DNA of 64,000 nt from an uncultured Bacteroidota bacterium (GTDB taxonomy: Bacteria; Bacteroidota; Bacteroidia; Flavobacteriales; Flavobacteriaceae). The position numbers were made by a program, and so were the translations under genes. Every line of letters starts with the position of its first letter. Positions within the stretch are counted from its first letter, which is position 1. The stretch lies in the NCBI GenBank assembly GCA_902608795.1, contig CACLPI010000005.1, positions 1 to 64,000 on the forward strand. Direction: 5' to 3'. The notes beneath the pieces were generated by a model. It was not told where the DNA came from. It made no database searches and was given only the letters and a program-made list of their open reading frames with translations. Below are positions 55,711 to 64,000 of the stretch, piece by piece.

Positions 55711-55765
55711 AATATCAATTTGAAATAAATTTACGATAAATAAAAAGGTATTTACTAGTAAAAAA

Positions 55766-56566
55766 TTAAAAAAGTTTTAACACTAGGTATTCGAAAAACC
55801 TTTGAGGTAAAATAAACTTTAGTATTATTCCAAATCTTTCTAGAAATGAACCAGAAATATATTTTTTTCTAGGGTTTTTAAGATGAATAATTTTATTAAC
55901 CAATTTTGCGACCTTGATAGGATTTGCTCCTTTGGTTATGTTTTCATTCATTTTCCTTAAAGATGATTCATATTTGTACTGGTAAGTGGAACCTTCTATA
56001 ACCGGTGAATGAAACCTACCTTGAGAAATATTGGTCAAATAATCTCCAGGTGCTACACAAACAACCTTAACATTAAAGTCTTTTATTTCCATATTCAAGG
56101 TTTCTGAAATTATATCAAGGGAGGATTTTCCAGCGCTATAAATTGATCTGTATGGAGTACCAATATGTGCAGCAATTGATGTAATATTAATAATTAATCC
56201 ACTATTATTTTTTCTCATATATGGCAATACCTTTTTAATAAGATTTATGGGGCCATACAGGTTTGTTCTAAAATGTTTTTCTATTTCGGGATTAGGTATC
56301 TCCTCTAACGGACCAGTTATACCAACACCAGCATTATTGATTAAAACATCGATTTTCCCATGCGTGCTAATAATTTTTTCTACACAATCATTTATTGATT
56401 TTTCAGATGTTACATCCAATTCCGTAGGAAAAAAAGATACATCATCAAGTTTTTTTATATTTCTACTAGAACCATATACAACATAATTGTTTTTTTCATC
56501 AACATATGATGCTATTGCTCTTCCAATTCCGGATGATCCACCGGTCACAAGTATTACTTTTGACAT
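55766..56566 (-). CDS. Short-chain dehydrogenase/reductase
   Basis: This 266-aa SDR has the NAD(P)-binding '[20 protein letters not shown]', '[20 protein letters not shown]', the catalytic serine in '[18 protein letters not shown]' and the YxxxK pair in '[12 protein letters not shown]'. A basic, hydrophobic C-terminus ('[20 protein letters not shown]') may bind the membrane, a trait of SDRs acting on lipids. The substrate is unknown. The gene starts 13 bases from the SRP RNA 3' end on the same strand. Confidence 0.9.
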   Translation of the reverse strand: MSKVILVTGGSSGIGRAIASYVDEKNNYVVYGSSRNIKKLDDVSFFPTELDVTSEKSINDCVEKIISTHGKIDVLINNAGVGITGPLEEIPNPEIEKHFRTNLYGPINLIKKVLPYMRKNNSGLIINITSIAAHIGTPYRSIYSAGKSSLDIISETLNMEIKDFNVKVVCVAPGDYLTNISQGRFHSPVIEGSTYQYKYESSLRKMNENITKGANPIKVAKLVNKIIHLKNPRKKYISGSFLERFGIILKFILPQRFFEYLVLKLF

Positions 56567-56579
56567 AATGATACAAAAA

Positions 56580-56675
56580 TGGCAAGCTATCTACATCACA
56601 CTGCTACAACCGAATACCTTTGCTGTGTTCCCACCCTGGAGGATTAATCAGGAGCTAGTTGTGTAGGACTTGCCA
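56580..56675 (-). ncRNA. ffs: Signal recognition particle RNA (small bacterial type)
   Basis: Read leftward, the sequence contains the conserved apical domain of 4.5S-type SRP RNA: CCTCCAGGG, the GGAA tetraloop (GTGGGAACAC) and the CAGCAAAGGTA internal loop, recognised by Ffh. The ends pair TGGCAAG (5') with CTTGCCA (3'), which closes the hairpin; five T residues after the 3' arm act as the terminator. Length of about 96 nt is typical. It is immediately upstream of the SDR gene in the same direction. SRP RNA guides ribosomes making membrane proteins to the inner membrane. Confidence 0.9.
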
Positions 56676-56715
56676 CTATAAATATACAATTAATTAGAAT
56701 TAGAGAATAATAATT

Positions 56716-56748
56716 TTTGACTATGTTGAAAAATATAGCTTAAATTTG
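56716..56748 (+). promoter_or_regulatory. Promoter for the glutamine cyclotransferase gene
   Basis: TTTG (56716-56719), a 21-base spacer and TAAATTTG (56741-56748) make a complete Bacteroidota promoter. The predicted start near 56755 leaves only about two bases before the ATG at 56757, so the mRNA may be almost leaderless. Confidence 0.55.
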
Positions 56749-56756
56749 GAAAAGCT

Positions 56757-57812
56757 ATGAAAAACTCAAATAAGTCCTTAATTTTTCTTTTTCTTCTAAA
56801 TATATTATTGTTAGAATCTTGTGGCGGGAACTCTCAATTGGATAGCATTTTTATTTCGAGTAATCTTACAGATAAAAAAATAAAAATAGATGATACTCTG
56901 AAGATTAAATTGAGTAAAAGCTCAAAAAATTTGGTATTTGAAATAAAATCAAATAACCAAATTCAGAAAATTACCCCTATAGATTCAAATATTGAAAATA
57001 ACAATCAATATAATTTTCTGCTTAATAATCTGACACTTGGAAAAAAAGAACTCATTATTAGATTAGGTAATGATGAGAAGAAAGTAAACTTTACATTACT
57101 AAACAATCAAGCACCAAAAATATATAACTACGAAATAATAAATGAGTTTAGTAGATCTAACAATTCGTATACACAGGGGCTTGAATTTTACAATGACACC
57201 CTTTATGAGAGCTTGGGAAGATACGGTCAATCAAAACTTGTTAAAGTTGAATTTAATAGTGGAAAGAAACTAAAAGAAATAAATCTTCCTTCAGAATATT
57301 TTGCTGAAGGAATTACCATATTAAATGATAAAATTTTTCAATTAACATGGAAAGAAAAGGTTGGTTTTGTTTATGATATAGATAATTTTAATAAAATTAA
57401 TTCGTTCGAATACAGAAATAGCTTAGAGGGTTGGGGGATTTGTAATGACGGGGTAAAATTATACAAAAGTGACGGAACAGAAAAAATATGGACACTAAAC
57501 TCAGAAAATCAAATAGAAGAGGGTTATATAGAAATTTATACAAATAAAAATAAAGTTGTGGGGTTAAATGAACTTGAGTGGGTTGATGGGAAAATTTATG
57601 CAAATAGATATTTATTTGATGGTATTGCTATTATTAACCCAGAAAATGGTGCAATTGATGGAGTAATTAACTTATCCACCCTTAAAAGCAAAGTAACTCA
57701 ACATGAAAAACTTGATGTTATAAACGGTATTGCCTTTAATAAAAAAAGAAACTCAATATTCGTTACAGGAAAAATGTGGGATAAGCTATTTGAAATAAGA
57801 ATAAAAGATTAG
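56757..57812 (+). CDS. Glutaminyl-peptide cyclotransferase-like lipoprotein
   Basis: This 351-aa protein has a lipoprotein signal ('LIFLFLLNILLLESCGG'), a beta-sandwich region (about 30-125), and a C-terminal beta-propeller of the plant-type glutamine cyclotransferase family: 'NNSYTQGLEFYNDTLYESLG', 'GITILNDKIFQLTWKEKVGF', 'EGWGICNDGVKLYKSDGTEK', 'LNELEWVDGKIYANRYL'. Such enzymes convert N-terminal glutamine to pyroglutamate on exported proteins. The family residues near the central channel look intact. It is followed 2 bases later by a second lipoprotein gene. Confidence 0.88.
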   Translation: MKNSNKSLIFLFLLNILLLESCGGNSQLDSIFISSNLTDKKIKIDDTLKIKLSKSSKNLVFEIKSNNQIQKITPIDSNIENNNQYNFLLNNLTLGKKELIIRLGNDEKKVNFTLLNNQAPKIYNYEIINEFSRSNNSYTQGLEFYNDTLYESLGRYGQSKLVKVEFNSGKKLKEINLPSEYFAEGITILNDKIFQLTWKEKVGFVYDIDNFNKINSFEYRNSLEGWGICNDGVKLYKSDGTEKIWTLNSENQIEEGYIEIYTNKNKVVGLNELEWVDGKIYANRYLFDGIAIINPENGAIDGVINLSTLKSKVTQHEKLDVINGIAFNKKRNSIFVTGKMWDKLFEIRIKD

Positions 57813-57814
57813 TT

Positions 57815-59398
57815 ATGAATAATCTCATTAAGTTATTGTTAGCTGTTACTGTTTTGTTTTTCTGGAATTCATGTAATGATGATATTGAATTCGAAATTAA
57901 TGATACTCCCCTATTATTTTCAAAGGACACAGTATATTTAGACACTGTTTTTACCAATATAGGTTCCAGCACTTATAACCTTAAAGTATATAATAATTCA
58001 AATAAAAATATATTAATTCCTGAGATTAAACTATCAAACGGAAATAATTCCTTTTTTAGACTAAATGTTGATGGTATTTATAACCAAAACGATGATAACG
58101 GAAAAAGATTTGAAAACATTGAACTTTTGGCTAATGATAGCCTTTATATATTTATAGAAACAACAATTGACATCAATGAAATTAATACTGATCAAAATTC
58201 CTTCTTATATGAAGATAAAATTGAATTCTTAAACTTAAATAGCTCGCAAGAGGTAAATCTTATTTCTTTGGTTAAAGATGCAATATTTATATACCCGGAT
58301 AGATATGAAAATGAACAACAGTATATTTATGAAACCCTTGAAATTGATTTTGACGGAGATGGAATAAACGAGCAAACCGAAATTAGAGGTAGATATTTGG
58401 ATGAAAACGAGCTGATATTCACGAATGAAAAACCTTATGTTATATACGGTTATGCTGCAGTAGATAGCGGAAACGAATTAATAATCGAAAAAGGATCAAG
58501 AATCCATTTTCATGAAAATTCAGGATTAATTATCACTAATGGTGGTAGTATTAAAGCAAACGGTGAATTTAGTCAAAATCAAGGCTTAGAAAATGAAATT
58601 ATTTTTGAAGGTGACAGACTTGAGCCTTTTTTTGAAAATATCCCAGGACAATGGGGGACAATTTGGTTATTAGATGGCAGTATTGATAATGAATTTAGTT
58701 TTTGCACAATTAAAAATGCATCAGTTGGGATTTATACTACCGGGGGAGCAAACTACGATGACTTCAAGCTTGATTTACTTAATGTTCAAATTTACAATAG
58801 TAGTAATTTTGGAATCCTTTCTATATCGTCATCCATAGATGCAGAGAACTTGGTAATCAATAAATCTGGACAATCTTCATTTGCAGGTACCTATGGAGGA
58901 AAATATAAATTAAATCATTGTACCATAACAAATTTTTGGAATTCTGGCATAAGACAATTTCCTTCTGTTCTATTTAATGATTTTTTTATTGATTCTGATA
59001 ACAATGAATATGTTAATGAATTATTTGATGTAGATATTTCAAATTCAATAATCTATGGAAATCAGAACATTGAATTTCTAGTTGAAAATTTAAGTGACAC
59101 ATACCTTGATTTCAAGCTTATTAACACCCTTGTGAAGTTCGAAGATGTCAATAATTATTTTGAGAATGATTCCAGATATGATTTTTCAAATGATCTGTAT
59201 TATGAAAATCTGTTTGACAACTTACCTCCTGGATTTATTAATCCTATTCAAAACGATTTAAGAATAAATCAAGATTCACAGGCAATAGGACTTGGTTCAT
59301 TAGAATATGCAATTCAAACACCTTATGACATATTGAACATTGATAGAACTTCGAATAGTGATTTAGGTGCTTATCAACACGTTATTATCGAAGACTAG
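57815..59398 (+). CDS. Lipoprotein with beta-helix-like repeats, unknown function
   Basis: This 527-aa exported protein has a lipoprotein signal ('[17 protein letters not shown]'), a first domain with alternating beta strands ('[20 protein letters not shown]' pattern, similar to DUF-type Bacteroidota lipoproteins) and a C-terminal right-handed beta-helix region (about 215-480) with repeated short strands such as '[16 protein letters not shown]' and '[20 protein letters not shown]'. Two acidic EF-like stretches ('[17 protein letters not shown]') could bind calcium. It shares a transcript with the cyclotransferase lipoprotein (2-base gap) and overlaps glyA by 4 bases at the 3' end. No function is assigned. 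Confidence 0.8.
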   Translation: MNNLIKLLLAVTVLFFWNSCNDDIEFEINDTPLLFSKDTVYLDTVFTNIGSSTYNLKVYNNSNKNILIPEIKLSNGNNSFFRLNVDGIYNQNDDNGKRFENIELLANDSLYIFIETTIDINEINTDQNSFLYEDKIEFLNLNSSQEVNLISLVKDAIFIYPDRYENEQQYIYETLEIDFDGDGINEQTEIRGRYLDENELIFTNEKPYVIYGYAAVDSGNELIIEKGSRIHFHENSGLIITNGGSIKANGEFSQNQGLENEIIFEGDRLEPFFENIPGQWGTIWLLDGSIDNEFSFCTIKNASVGIYTTGGANYDDFKLDLLNVQIYNSSNFGILSISSSIDAENLVINKSGQSSFAGTYGGKYKLNHCTITNFWNSGIRQFPSVLFNDFFIDSDNNEYVNELFDVDISNSIIYGNQNIEFLVENLSDTYLDFKLINTLVKFEDVNNYFENDSRYDFSNDLYYENLFDNLPPGFINPIQNDLRINQDSQAIGLGSLEYAIQTPYDILNIDRTSNSDLGAYQHVIIED

Positions 59399-60669
59399 TT
59401 TAGAAACAGAGGTCTGTGATTCATAAAATCTTTAACATCAGCGGCAATTTGATGTAAAGATTGTTCATGTTCATTATTGGTTATAGCTTTATCAATAAAA
59501 TCAACGACTTTAATCATATCATCTTCTTTCAAGCCTCTTGTGGTAATAGCTGCTGTTCCAATTCTAATTCCTGAAGTAACAAAAGGAGACTTATCATCAA
59601 ATGGGACCATATTTTTATTAACTGTTATCTCAGCTTTACCCAATACGGACTCAGCATCTTTACCAGTGATATTTTTATTTCTTAAATCAATAAGCATCAT
59701 ATGATTATCTGTTCCACCTGAAATAATTTTGTAATCTCTTTTTACAAACTCATCTGCCATAACCTGAGCATTTTTCTTTACTTGAAGAATATAAAAAAGA
59801 AAATCTTCTGAAAGTGCTTCACTAAAAGCTACAGCTTTTGCAGCAATAACATGCTCAAGCGGACCACCCTGGTTTCCAGGAAAAATTGCGGAATCTAATA
59901 GCGAGGACATTTTTTTTAGTGAACCATTTTTGAGTCTAATATTAAAAGGATTATCAAAATCTTCTCCCATTAAAATCAACCCCCCTCTTGGTCCTCTAAG
60001 AGTCTTATGTGTTGTTGTGGTTACAATATGACAATGAGGAATTGGATCATTTAAAATTCCTTTGGCGATTAGTCCAGATGGGTGGGAAATATCAGCGAGT
60101 AAAAAAGCATTAACAGAATCTGCAATCTCTCTGAATCTTTTAAAATCAATATCTCTAGAGTAAGCAGAGGCACCAGCAATAATCATTTTAGGTTGTTCTT
60201 TTTTTGCTATTCTCTCGATTTCATCATAATCAAGCATTCCTGTTAATTTATCTACTCCATAAAAAACCGGATTATACAATTTGCCTGAAAAATTTACACT
60301 TGACCCATGTGTCAAGTGACCTCCATGTGCTAGATCAAAACCTAGAATAGTATCACCTGGGGTTAGACACGCAAAAAATACTGCAGAATTAGCTTGGCTA
60401 CCAGAATGAGGCTGAACATTTGCCCAACAAGCGCCAAATAATTCTTTGGCCCTTTCAATAGCCAGGGTTTCTATTTCGTCAACAATTTGACAGCCTCCAT
60501 AATATCTTTTACCAGGATATCCCTCAGCATATTTATTTGTAAGGATCGATCCAGTTGCAGACATCACCTGATCACTTGTGAAATTTTCAGACGCAATAAG
60601 CTCTATACCATCAATTTGACGATTCATTTCAGCATCAATTAAATTAAATATCTCCTTATCTTTTTGCAT
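59395..60669 (-). CDS. glyA: Serine hydroxymethyltransferase
   Basis: GlyA converts serine and tetrahydrofolate to glycine and methylene-tetrahydrofolate. The 424-aa protein has '[20 protein letters not shown]', '[20 protein letters not shown]', '[16 protein letters not shown]', the PLP lysine in '[20 protein letters not shown]' and '[18 protein letters not shown]'. It is complete and of usual length. A TAATTTTG -7 box lies upstream. It is divergent from smpB. Confidence 0.96.
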   Translation of the reverse strand: MQKDKEIFNLIDAEMNRQIDGIELIASENFTSDQVMSATGSILTNKYAEGYPGKRYYGGCQIVDEIETLAIERAKELFGACWANVQPHSGSQANSAVFFACLTPGDTILGFDLAHGGHLTHGSSVNFSGKLYNPVFYGVDKLTGMLDYDEIERIAKKEQPKMIIAGASAYSRDIDFKRFREIADSVNAFLLADISHPSGLIAKGILNDPIPHCHIVTTTTHKTLRGPRGGLILMGEDFDNPFNIRLKNGSLKKMSSLLDSAIFPGNQGGPLEHVIAAKAVAFSEALSEDFLFYILQVKKNAQVMADEFVKRDYKIISGGTDNHMMLIDLRNKNITGKDAESVLGKAEITVNKNMVPFDDKSPFVTSGIRIGTAAITTRGLKEDDMIKVVDFIDKAITNNEHEQSLHQIAADVKDFMNHRPLFLN

Positions 60670-60693
60670 ATTTGTATTATGTTTAATGAATTA

Positions 60694-60701
60694 CAAAATT
60701 A
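60694..60701 (-). promoter_or_regulatory. Promoter -7 box for glyA
   Basis: Leftward TAATTTTG fits TAnnTTTG, giving transcription about 18 bases before the glyA ATG. No clear -33 element is visible. Confidence 0.4.
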
Positions 60702-60772
60702 ATCAATTGACAAAATAAAATATCAGATTTATTTGTATTAAATTATTATTTATTAATATTTAATTAACAGTT

Positions 60773-61231
60773 ATGAAAAGTGTAGTTAAAATAGTTAATA
60801 AGAAAGCTAAATTTGAATTTATTTTACATGATTCATTTGTTGCTGGTATTGTATTAAGTGGGTCAGAAATAAAATCAATTAGAGATAGCAAGGCTTCAAT
60901 AAGAGAAAGTTTTTGCAAATTCACAAATAAAGAACTTTTTATTATAAACATGAACATTGAAAAATACGATTTTTCAAATGATGATGATAATTATAATCCT
61001 AAAAGAGCACGCAAACTACTCCTAAACAAAATTGAGTTAAATAAACTTAAAAAATCTGTTGAACAAAAAGGGTCATCAATTATTCCTTATAAGTTATTTA
61101 TTAGTGAAAAAGGTTTCGCAAAACTGGAAATTTTTACGGCTACGGGTAAAAAATTGTACGATAAACGAAGTGCATTGAAAGACAAAGATAATAAGAGAAA
61201 CCTCAACAGAATAAACAAAAATAAAGTCTAG
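60773..61231 (+). CDS. smpB: SsrA-binding protein SmpB
   Basis: SmpB delivers tmRNA to stalled ribosomes in trans-translation. The 152-aa product has 'KKAKFEFILHDSFVAGIVLS', 'GSEIKSIRDSKASIRESFCK', 'RARKLLLNKIELNKLKKSVE' and 'KRSALKDKDNKRNLNRI', the basic C-terminal tail that enters the decoding centre. It is complete. I did not find the tmRNA gene in this window. It converges on pcm with a 4-base overlap. Confidence 0.94.
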   Translation: MKSVVKIVNKKAKFEFILHDSFVAGIVLSGSEIKSIRDSKASIRESFCKFTNKELFIINMNIEKYDFSNDDDNYNPKRARKLLLNKIELNKLKKSVEQKGSSIIPYKLFISEKGFAKLEIFTATGKKLYDKRSALKDKDNKRNLNRINKNKV

Positions 61232-61866
61232 ATCTTGTCTTTTAGCATAGGTACAAATTGGAAATCTCCAAAATCTTTGACATCATAATCCTCATCTGAT
61301 ATTTTTGTATAAAGCAACATTTTTTGAATATCATCACCTATAGGTATTACCATTTTTCCGTTTAGCTTTAATTGTGAGAGTAAATTTTTGGGTACCTCAG
61401 CAGCACCTGCAGTCACAATTATACCATCATATGGAGATTCGTCTAAGTAGCCCTGATATCCATCGCCATAAATCATTTTCTTTGGATAATAGTTGATAGA
61501 AGGTAAAAATATAGATGTTTTTCTGAAAAGTTCCTTAATTCTTTCAATAGTATATAACTTCACTCCCATTTCACATAAAACAGCAGATTGGTATCCGCTT
61601 CCTGTTCCTATTTCAAGAATTTTGTCACCTTTTTCTATTTGTAATAATTGACTTTGGAAGGCTACTGTATAAGGTTGCGATATGGTTTGACCGGATGAAA
61701 TTGGGAAAGCCTTGTCTTGGTATGCGTGATCAATAAAGCCTGAGTCCATAAACATGTGCCTTGGTACTTTAGAAATAGCATCTAAAACTAAAGAATCTTT
61801 GATTCCTTTCTTAATTAATTCAGCAACAAGCTTATTCCTTAATCCTTTATGTTTAAATGAATCAAT
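61228..61866 (-). CDS. pcm: Protein-L-isoaspartate O-methyltransferase, probably with ATT start
   Basis: Pcm methylates isoaspartate residues so that aged proteins are repaired. The methyltransferase core is clear: 'FPISSGQTISQPYTVAFQSQ', 'ILEIGTGSGYQSAVLCEMG' (SAM binding), 'IYGDGYQGYLDESPYDGIIV' and 'LKLNGKMVIPIGDD'. The ORF track begins at ATG 61755, but the family's N-terminal helices lie upstream in frame ('KHKGLRNKLVAELIKKGIKD', 'AISKVPRHMFMDSGF'). Between the in-frame stop (61879-61881) and ATG 61755 there is no ATG, GTG or TTG; ATT 61866 gives 212 aa, the family length. Either a rare ATT start is used or the gene is mutated to a shorter form. Confidence 0.75.
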   Translation of the reverse strand: MDSFKHKGLRNKLVAELIKKGIKDSLVLDAISKVPRHMFMDSGFIDHAYQDKAFPISSGQTISQPYTVAFQSQLLQIEKGDKILEIGTGSGYQSAVLCEMGVKLYTIERIKELFRKTSIFLPSINYYPKKMIYGDGYQGYLDESPYDGIIVTAGAAEVPKNLLSQLKLNGKMVIPIGDDIQKMLLYTKISDEDYDVKDFGDFQFVPMLKDKI

Positions 61867-61915
61867 AACAAAAATTATTTAGATTTAAATTTAAAACATA
61901 TTGGTATCAAAATAT

Positions 61916-61923
61916 TAAATTTG
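61916..61923 (+). promoter_or_regulatory. Promoter -7 box for the Gfo/Idh/MocA gene
   Basis: TAAATTTG fits TAnnTTTG and gives a start about five bases before ATG 61935. Confidence 0.45.
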
Positions 61924-61934
61924 TAAAAAAAAAT

Positions 61935-62891
61935 ATGTTAAAAGCAGGTGTGGTAGGATGTGGTCATCTAGGTAAAATTCATATTAAACTATTGAATCAA
62001 TCAGAAAGTTTTGATTTATTAGGAATTTATGATAATGATATTAGCATCTCTAAAAAAACTGCTAGTGAGTTTGGATGTAAATCTTATGCAAGTTTTGAAG
62101 AAATGATAGAAGAGATTGATGTCCTTGACATTGTCACACCTACCCCCTCCCACTATAGCTATGCGTTGAAAGCCATAGAAAAAGGAGTTCATGTTTTTGT
62201 CGAAAAGCCTGTTTGCTCTAATACTGAAGAATCTTTCAATTTAATCGAAAAATCAAAATTAAACAATGTGAAAATTCAGGTAGGTCATGTAGAAAGATTT
62301 AACCCTGCATTTACAGCCGTTGAAAATAACATCAGTCAACCCATGTTCATTGAATCTCATAGATTAGCTCAGTTCAATCCAAGAGGAACTGATGTTTCTG
62401 TAGTTCTTGATCTCATGATTCATGATATCGATATTATTTTAAAATCGGTTGATTCAACAATAAAACATATTTCATCTAGTGGAGTTTCGGTTATTAGTGA
62501 TGCACCTGATATTGCTAATGCAAGAATAGAGTTTAAAAATGGGTGCGTCGCCAACCTTACCGCTAGTAGAGTTTCTTTAAAGAATATGAGAAAAACAAGG
62601 TTTTTTCAATCTGGTAAATACATTTCTATTGATTTTTTAAATCGTGAGTCAGAAATATTAGAAATAGACGAAAAAAATTCTGAAACACCAATTATGACTT
62701 TAAAAACCTCAAAAGGAAATAAAAAGAAAGTTTATTTTAGTAAACCCAATATTTCTGAAAATAATGCCATACTTGACGAATTGAATAGCTTTGCATTTTC
62801 TATAACAAATGACAAAAGACCTAAGGTAGATATCTATGATGGTCACAATGCTTTGGATGTTGCTATTAGAATAATTAAAAACTTTAAATAA
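61935..62891 (+). CDS. Gfo/Idh/MocA family oxidoreductase
   Basis: This 318-aa NAD(P)-dependent oxidoreductase has an N-terminal Rossmann fold ('LKAGVVGCGHLGKIHIKLL'), the family lysine in 'GVHVFVEKPVCSNTEESFNL' and a C-terminal alpha/beta substrate domain beginning near 'QVGHVERFNPAFTAVENNIS'. Catalytic histidine candidates lie in 'DLMIHDIDIILK'. Family members act on sugars, inositol or related polyols; the substrate is not evident. It is 1 base upstream of 3-hydroxybutyryl-CoA dehydrogenase on the same transcript, though no shared pathway is clear. Confidence 0.9.
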   Translation: MLKAGVVGCGHLGKIHIKLLNQSESFDLLGIYDNDISISKKTASEFGCKSYASFEEMIEEIDVLDIVTPTPSHYSYALKAIEKGVHVFVEKPVCSNTEESFNLIEKSKLNNVKIQVGHVERFNPAFTAVENNISQPMFIESHRLAQFNPRGTDVSVVLDLMIHDIDIILKSVDSTIKHISSSGVSVISDAPDIANARIEFKNGCVANLTASRVSLKNMRKTRFFQSGKYISIDFLNRESEILEIDEKNSETPIMTLKTSKGNKKKVYFSKPNISENNAILDELNSFAFSITNDKRPKVDIYDGHNALDVAIRIIKNFK

Positions 62892-62892
62892 A

Positions 62893-63780
62893 ATGAAACA
62901 CATTTCTGTAATTGGTTGTGGAACAATGGGTAATGGTATTGCTCAAACATTTGCATTATTTGATTTGAATGTTAAATTGTATGATATAAGCTTAAATAAT
63001 TTAGATAATGCCAAAAAAACTATCCTAAAGAACTTAGAGAGAATGGTAAATAAAGAAGTTATCAACCGTTCTGATTTGCAAAAAACATCGAATAACATCA
63101 CATACACAAATGATATTAATTCAGTTTTTAATTCTGACTTAGTTATTGAAGCTGTTACTGAAAATCTTGAAATTAAAGAATCTATTTTCAAAGAATTGGA
63201 TGCTAAATGTCCTGAAAAAACAATAATAGCATCAAATACATCTTCAATATCTATTTCAAAACTAGCAAATGCAACCATGAGAAAAGACAAGGTAATTGGT
63301 ATGCATTTTATGAATCCTGTTCCAATCATGAAGTTAGTTGAGGTTATAAACTCAAGGCACACAAGTAAAGAAACGACCAGCACGATTTTAAACCTGTCAA
63401 AAAAGCTTAATAAAATACCGTTAAGTGTAAATGACTATCCCGGCTTCATTTCAAACAGAATACTAATGCCTATGATTAACGAGGCTATTGAAGCATTAGA
63501 TCAAGGAGTGGCTAGCGTTAAAAATATTGACGGAATAATGAAATTAGGGATGGGACATCCAATGGGCCCACTACAACTTGCCGATCTGATAGGTTTAGAT
63601 GTATGTAAATCAATTTTAGAAGTTATGCTAAATGGACTAAAAAATAAAAAGTATACACCAAATAAATTACTCGTTGATCTTGTAAGTGAAGGAAAACTAG
63701 GAGTCAAGTCAGGTGAAGGGTTTTATGATTATACAAACTCAAAAAAAGCTGAATTTGTTTCAAAAAGATTTTGCCAATGA
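62893..63780 (+). CDS. 3-hydroxybutyryl-CoA dehydrogenase
   Basis: This 295-aa enzyme oxidises or reduces 3-hydroxyacyl-CoA with NAD(P). The N-terminal 'ISVIGCGTMGNGIAQTFALF' is the nucleotide-binding motif, 'LVIEAVTENLEIKESIFKEL' and 'NTSSISISKLANAT' follow, the catalytic histidine is in 'GMHFMNPVPIMKLVEVI', and the C-terminal domain has 'LGMGHPMGPLQLADLIGLDV'. It can serve fatty-acid degradation or butanoate metabolism. Its stop overlaps the next ATG by 4 bases. Confidence 0.93.
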   Translation: MKHISVIGCGTMGNGIAQTFALFDLNVKLYDISLNNLDNAKKTILKNLERMVNKEVINRSDLQKTSNNITYTNDINSVFNSDLVIEAVTENLEIKESIFKELDAKCPEKTIIASNTSSISISKLANATMRKDKVIGMHFMNPVPIMKLVEVINSRHTSKETTSTILNLSKKLNKIPLSVNDYPGFISNRILMPMINEAIEALDQGVASVKNIDGIMKLGMGHPMGPLQLADLIGLDVCKSILEVMLNGLKNKKYTPNKLLVDLVSEGKLGVKSGEGFYDYTNSKKAEFVSKRFCQ

Positions 63781-64000
63781 TTGATAAAAATATCAATAAA
63801 ATTCAATCGGATATTCCTGACTATGTTGAGCTAATTGCAATCTCAAAAACAAAACCAAACGAAGATATAATTAAGGCTTATGAAAATGGGCATAGATCAT
63901 TTGGTGAAAACAAGATTCAAGAAATGACCAGAAAATTCGAAGAATTACCTAAGGATATTTTTTGGCACATGGTTGGACATGTGCAGAGCAATAAAATAAA
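63777..64000 (+). CDS. YggS family pyridoxal-phosphate homeostasis protein (5' part)
   Basis: The first 74 codons of a PLP-binding YggS/YBL036C-type protein are present: 'VELIAISKTKPNEDIIKAYE' contains the PLP lysine in SKTKP, followed by 'GHRSFGENKIQEMTRKFEEL' and 'FWHMVGHVQSNKIK'. These proteins keep pyridoxal 5'-phosphate levels balanced. The ORF continues past the window end. ATG 63777 overlaps the stop of the dehydrogenase gene, so it is co-transcribed. Confidence 0.9.
   Translation, partial: MIDKNINKIQSDIPDYVELIAISKTKPNEDIIKAYENGHRSFGENKIQEMTRKFEELPKDIFWHMVGHVQSNKI

Noticed and set aside
1-64000. tRNA, rRNA, CRISPR arrays, insertion sequences
   Set aside because: I saw no tRNA-like TψC/anticodon pattern, no rRNA sequence, no regularly spaced repeats and no transposase. 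A covariance-model scan was not possible, so a missed short RNA cannot be excluded.

Overview
The window is a stretch of AT-rich (roughly 30% GC by eye), very gene-dense chromosome from a member of the Bacteroidota, most likely a marine-type flavobacterium. The evidence is the gene content: DUF6452, DUF6048 and DUF4294 proteins, a CarboxypepD_reg/TonB-dependent receptor, an E1 alpha/beta fusion dehydrogenase, many lipoproteins with a Bacteroidota-style lipobox, and recurrent TAnnTTTG promoter -7 boxes in place of sigma70-type elements. Coding density is high. At least seven convergent pairs overlap at their 3' ends and many co-directional neighbours overlap by 4-20 bases. TTG and GTG starts are frequent. 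I saw no tRNA, rRNA, CRISPR array or insertion sequence.

Layout. 1-1740: a xerD gene split by a one-base frame break, a candidate 6S-type RNA, and a zapA/coiled-coil division pair. 1804-8342: M23 peptidase with a TonB-dependent receptor, then a cysteine desulfurase and ornithine aminotransferase. 8414-14581: rlmD with two Flavobacteriia-specific envelope genes, a THUMP RNA methyltransferase, DUF4294, an M42 peptidase and a Nudix hydrolase. 14562-21637: a six-gene leftward run phoH-purC-alanine symporter-DUF4212-acetate-type symporter-acs. 21736-27589: SAM hydroxide adenosyltransferase, dnaN, a TauE-type exporter, and a leftward membrane/lipoprotein cluster including an exported RidA-like protein. 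27703-31749: a histone-deacetylase-family gene and mnmE/rhomboid, separated by a 1.1-kb insert. 31805-45186: lipid A acyltransferase, glmM, ggt-uvrA-LOG, the E1 fusion, holA, an HsdR_N-like orphan, a glycosyltransferase and an OmpA lipoprotein. 45231-55025: pcrA/uvrD, recG, a TlpA-type thioredoxin, pheT and an ABC-F protein. 55057-64000: transaldolase, an SDR, the SRP RNA, glutamine cyclotransferase, a beta-helix lipoprotein, glyA, smpB, pcm, an oxidoreductase, 3-hydroxybutyryl-CoA dehydrogenase and the start of a YggS-family gene.

Most of this is conserved housekeeping. The clear accessory element is at 28602-29746: a perfect 24-bp direct repeat brackets one gene, a PD-(D/E)XK (NucS/DUF91-type) nuclease with an extra N-terminal module. 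One repeat copy contains the 3' end and stop codon of mnmE; the other contains the stop codon of the histone-deacetylase gene. This looks like a minimal, integrase-less cassette placed at the mnmE 3' end, a site known as an integration target in other bacteria, and it carries a probable DNA-restriction enzyme. Other points for a second look are the broken xerD, the candidate 6S-like RNA beside zapA, a pcm gene whose full-length product appears to need an ATT start, an unannotated 42-codon membrane ORF, and a membrane-anchored RidA homologue.
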